Source: an uncultured Lachnospiraceae bacterium (GTDB taxonomy: Bacteria; Bacillota; Clostridia; Lachnospirales; Lachnospiraceae). From it: 64,000 bases of DNA. Each line of letters opens with the position of its first letter. Position 1 is the stretch's first letter. The notes below the pieces were generated by a model that saw only the letters and a program-made list of their open reading frames with translations, did no database searches and was not told the DNA's origin. The DNA lies in assembly GCA_934317845.1 (NCBI GenBank), contig CAKRES010000001.1:62001-126000 (forward strand). The letters run 5' to 3'. Shown piece after piece: positions 61,522-64,000 of the stretch. The position numbers and the translations under genes were made by a program.

Positions 61522-62130
61522 CTATCCTTCCTTGTAAAGTCCCTTTTCATAAATATACCGCTCTACTTCTTCCGGTAACAGGTATTTAATGGACTGTCCG
61601 CTGCGGATACGTTTTCTGATACCATGGGAAGAAATATCTAGGTTGGGACTGTTTAACAAATGTATGTTTGCATCATATTTTGCCATCAGATAATCGATCT
61701 GGCTCTCTAAATCTGCCCCGACCTGCGCTGTTCTTGGGGCTGCAATAATGTGGGAAAGAGCTAAAATCTCTTCCGGATGATACCACGATTCAAAATGAAA
61801 CAACGAATCTGCTCCCATAATAAAATAATAGGTATCTTCCGGATTTTTCTCCTTTAAAATACGAAGAGTATCTGCCGTATAGGTGGCTCCATCCCGAACT
61901 AGTTCTTCCTCCGAAAACTGAAGATGCGGATTGGAACGGATGGCAAGACGGATCATTTCTACCCGGTCAGCCGCCTTGATATGGCTTGATATGCTACGGT
62001 ATTGCGGTTTGCCATTGGGCATGACAAGCACCTGATCAAGAGAAAATTGCTCATAGGCACTCTCCGCCAGAAGCAGATGTCCATAATGAATGGGATTAAA
62101 AGTTCCTCCCATAATACCAATTTTACTCAT
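61522..62130 (-). CDS. nadD: Nicotinate-nucleotide adenylyltransferase
   Basis: This 202-residue protein has the nucleotidyltransferase motif GGTFNPIHYGHLLLAESA and the C-terminal ISSHGIRKRIRSGQSIKYLLPEEVERYI (ISSTxxR motif as ISSHGIR). It makes deamido-NAD from NaMN and ATP. A GADSLFHFESWYHPEEIL segment matches the family. It sits 14 bases after yhbY in the minus-strand run. Confidence 0.95.
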   Translation of the reverse strand: MSKIGIMGGTFNPIHYGHLLLAESAYEQFSLDQVLVMPNGKPQYRSISSHIKAADRVEMIRLAIRSNPHLQFSEEELVRDGATYTADTLRILKEKNPEDTYYFIMGADSLFHFESWYHPEEILALSHIIAAPRTAQVGADLESQIDYLMAKYDANIHLLNSPNLDISSHGIRKRIRSGQSIKYLLPEEVERYIYEKGLYKEG

Positions 62131-62144
62131 AGTATCACCATTTC

Positions 62145-62447
62145 CTATTTGGGTAATTCAAATTTACGTTTTGCCTGATCCTTATTAGGTTTATATAAGA
62201 TGATCTTTTTGCCGATCACACGGACTACCGTCGCGTGGGTACGCTCAGCAACGCATTCTGCAATGGCGCGTGGATCATCCAGACAGTTTTTTAATACACC
62301 GATCTTGATCAACTCACGTTTATCCAATGCACCGGCAATGCCTTCGATCATTTCCGGAGAAAGGGATGCTTTTCCCACATGGAAAATGGGGGTTAATGTA
62401 GAAGCCTGCCCGGACAGGTAAGCACGTTGTTTACTCGTTAAATTCAT
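62145..62447 (-). CDS. yhbY: RNA-binding protein YhbY (CRM domain)
   Basis: The 100-residue protein is a CRM-domain RNA-binding protein, with LTSKQRAYLSGQASTLTPIFHVGKASLS and the GxxG-like VGK loop, and HATVVRVIGKKIILYKP. YhbY associates with pre-50S particles. It lies 17 bases downstream of obgE. Confidence 0.94.
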   Translation of the reverse strand: MNLTSKQRAYLSGQASTLTPIFHVGKASLSPEMIEGIAGALDKRELIKIGVLKNCLDDPRAIAECVAERTHATVVRVIGKKIILYKPNKDQAKRKFELPK

Positions 62448-62464
62448 TTGTTGTACCTTCTTTC

Positions 62465-63748
62465 TTACGATGGATAATAATCAAATTCCAGATCATAAAG
62501 GCGCACGGTATCGCCCTCTTCAATGCCAAGATCGGTCAGGCGGTCAATGATTCCATTTTCCCGCATAAACTTCTGGAAAAATTCAAAACCACGCTCGGAC
62601 TCTAAGTTGGTGTATCCAAGCATACGCTCGACACGCTCCCCTGTCACTTCAAATTCATGCTCTCCGACACGTTCCACATTGACCGGAGTATCCAGTGGAT
62701 TGGAGAAGTCAGGAAAATATTCCTGTTCAAAAACAACTTTTTCTTCCGGACATGTCTGCAACAAAGCGTGGATATGCCACATCAGTTCTTTTATGCCCTG
62801 ACCGCTTACTGCAGAGATTGGATATACTTTTACGTCCTCTGTTTCAAAAGCCTCTCTTATCGCAGCGATGGATTCTTCTACATCATAGCAGGCATCGATC
62901 TTATTCGCCACGATCACCTGAGGGCGCTTTAAGATCTCAGGATTATATTTTTCAATTTCCGCATTGATCGCCTTAATATCTGCTACAGGATCTCTGCCCT
63001 CACTTCCGGCAGCATCTACTACATGAACGATCACCTTTGTCCGTTCGATATGGCGTAAAAATTCAAAGCCTAAGCCAATTCCTTCGGAGGCTCCTTCAAT
63101 AATACCCGGAATATCAGCCATGACAAAACCCTGTCCATTCGAGAGATCGACGACTCCGAGATTTGGATTTAATGTCGTAAAATGGTAATTGGCGATCTTT
63201 GGCTGCGCGTTCGTCACGCGGCTTAACAGTGTGGATTTCCCTACATTTGGAAAGCCGACCAGTCCGACATCTGCGATCACTTTAAGCTCTAACGTCACCC
63301 AAAGCTCCTGGGCATCTTGTCCCGGCTGGGCATATTTTGGTGCCTGCATGATCGACGTTGCGTAGTGCATATTACCTTTTCCACCACGGCCGCCTTTAAG
63401 CAGGTGTACTTCCTCTTTGGTATCTGCCATATCATAAATCACTTTGCCTGTTTCAAAATCCTTGATGACAGTACCGGCAGGAACTTTTAAAATTATATCC
63501 GTTCCGTTCTTCCCGTGGCAGCGTCGTTTTCCGCCTTCTTCTCCATTTCCGGCACAATATTTCTGTTTATGCCGATAATCGTTTAGCGTATTTTGTCCCT
63601 CGTCTACGACAAAGATGACATCTCCTCCATTTCCACCGTCACCGCCATCCGGACCGCCATCCGGTACGTAAAGCTCACGGCGGAAACTGACATGACCATC
63701 CCCGCCTTTGCCGGAACGAATATAGATTTTGGCTCGATCTGCAAACAT
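62465..63748 (-). CDS. obgE: GTPase ObgE/CgtA
   Basis: This 427-residue protein has the Gly-rich Obg fold (FADRAKIYIRSGKGGDGHVSF, PDGGPDGGDGGNGGDV). The G domain follows with G1 GFPNVGKSTLL, G3 DIPGIIEGA and G4 NKID, then a C-terminal OCT domain of about 80 residues. It is a 50S assembly GTPase. The start at 63748 behind AAAGGTGGG is chosen over an in-frame ATG at 63853, which lies inside the rpmA terminator. Confidence 0.96.
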   Translation of the reverse strand: MFADRAKIYIRSGKGGDGHVSFRRELYVPDGGPDGGDGGNGGDVIFVVDEGQNTLNDYRHKQKYCAGNGEEGGKRRCHGKNGTDIILKVPAGTVIKDFETGKVIYDMADTKEEVHLLKGGRGGKGNMHYATSIMQAPKYAQPGQDAQELWVTLELKVIADVGLVGFPNVGKSTLLSRVTNAQPKIANYHFTTLNPNLGVVDLSNGQGFVMADIPGIIEGASEGIGLGFEFLRHIERTKVIVHVVDAAGSEGRDPVADIKAINAEIEKYNPEILKRPQVIVANKIDACYDVEESIAAIREAFETEDVKVYPISAVSGQGIKELMWHIHALLQTCPEEKVVFEQEYFPDFSNPLDTPVNVERVGEHEFEVTGERVERMLGYTNLESERGFEFFQKFMRENGIIDRLTDLGIEEGDTVRLYDLEFDYYPS

Positions 63749-63817
63749 GTCTAACCCACCTTTCCTGTTTTCTATCTGCGTTTGTTTTCGTTTTCCATTA
63801 GTATGTCTTACATAACG

Positions 63818-63849
63818 AAAAAAATGAGGTTGTGCAAATGACAACCTCA
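63818..63849 (-). terminator. Terminator between rpmA and obgE
   Basis: On the minus strand, TGAGGTTGT (complement of 63841-63849) pairs with ACAACCTCA (complement of 63825-63833) around a seven-base loop and is followed by seven T. It lies 17 bases after the rpmA stop. obgE therefore depends on read-through or its own promoter; I saw no clear one in the remaining 70 bases. Confidence 0.88.
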
Positions 63850-63866
63850 TCAATCCGCAATATCAA

Positions 63867-64000
63867 TTATTTGCTCTCAACTGGATAAATAGAAACCTGC
63901 TTCTTATCTCTACCCTTTCTCTCGAAACGAACAACGCCGTCTACTAATGCAAATAATGTATCATCGCCACCGATACCTACATTAACGCCTGGATGAATCT
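63867..64000 (-). CDS. rpmA: 50S ribosomal protein L27 (C-terminal part)
   Basis: The gene is cut by the window edge. The visible 43 residues read HPGVNVGIGGDDTLFALVDG, followed by VVRFERKGRDKKQVSIYPVE and SK, which is the conserved C-terminal half of L27. The stop is the complement of 63867-63869. The N-terminus, which in Firmicutes carries a short prepeptide cleaved by Prp, is outside the window. rplU and a prp gene are expected beyond the edge. Confidence 0.93.
   Translation of the reverse strand, partial: IHPGVNVGIGGDDTLFALVDGVVRFERKGRDKKQVSIYPVESK

Noticed and set aside
1..64000. CRISPR array, rRNA or tRNA genes
   Set aside because: No regularly spaced direct repeats and no tRNA-like or rRNA-like sequence were noticed in the gaps between genes, which are all under 300 bases.

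Overview
The window looks like a chromosomal core segment of a spore-forming Clostridia, most likely a Lachnospiraceae (Roseburia/Agathobacter/Coprococcus relatives). The signs are a moderately AT-rich sequence, AAAGGAGG-type ribosome binding sites, sporulation genes (yqfC, yqfD, a BofC-like protein, a SpoVB-like flippase), a two-subunit HisZ/HisG enzyme, RecU, YneA/LexA-type SOS control and Thr/Glu-rich tails on surface proteins. I see no prophage, IS element, CRISPR array, rRNA or tRNA. Genus assignment is inference.

Layout, left to right. (1) 1-4.3 kb: end of an RsuA-type pseudouridine synthase, a YgiQ radical SAM protein, a two-TM protein of unknown function, an RluA-family synthase and RecU. 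(2) 4.3-8.7 kb: a partial histidine operon, hisZ-hisG-hisD-hisB-hisI, with internal promoters and a palindrome over the hisB promoter. (3) 8.7-13 kb: alaS, translationally coupled to a CapA-like protein that has lost most of its metal-ligand motifs. (4) 13-20.6 kb: rpsU, yqfC, yqfD, phoH, ybeY, a DUF3048 lipoprotein, cdd, a SpoVB-like flippase with a long acidic tail and a BofC_C-like protein. (5) 20.6-37.8 kb: a DUF815 ATPase, two flavoproteins, proB/DUF896/formyl-THF cyclo-ligase/proA, miaB, mutS, a HAD phosphatase, mutL, miaA, a YnbB-type PLP lyase, DUF4321 and radC.

(6) 37.8-47.9 kb: a morphogenesis and division cluster, mreB-mreC-mreD-PBP2-minC-minD-minE-rodA, followed by a methylglyoxal-synthase homologue with Val in place of the catalytic Asp and a lipoprotein DD-carboxypeptidase. 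PBP2 carries an insertion of roughly 235 residues. (7) 48.2-55.7 kb: an HlyD-like membrane protein, yggS, sepF, divIVA, aroB, lspA, an RluD-like synthase and an LCP ligase. (8) 55.8-59.9 kb: a cytidylate-kinase-like protein, ttcA (minus strand), a XerS-like tyrosine recombinase preceded by a 36-base near-perfect palindrome, and a divergent SOS pair (YneA-like LysM protein / lexA) with about five LexA boxes. (9) 60-64 kb, minus strand: a two-TM protein, rsfS, yqeK, nadD, yhbY, obgE and the end of rpmA.

Almost all genes run on the plus strand up to 56.5 kb and mostly on the minus strand afterwards. Only the recombinase and lexA break that second pattern. The strongest second-look items are the D-to-V change in methylglyoxal synthase, the recombinase with its palindrome at the point of strand convergence, the densely packed LexA control region, the PBP2 insertion, and the CapA homologue without its usual ligands.
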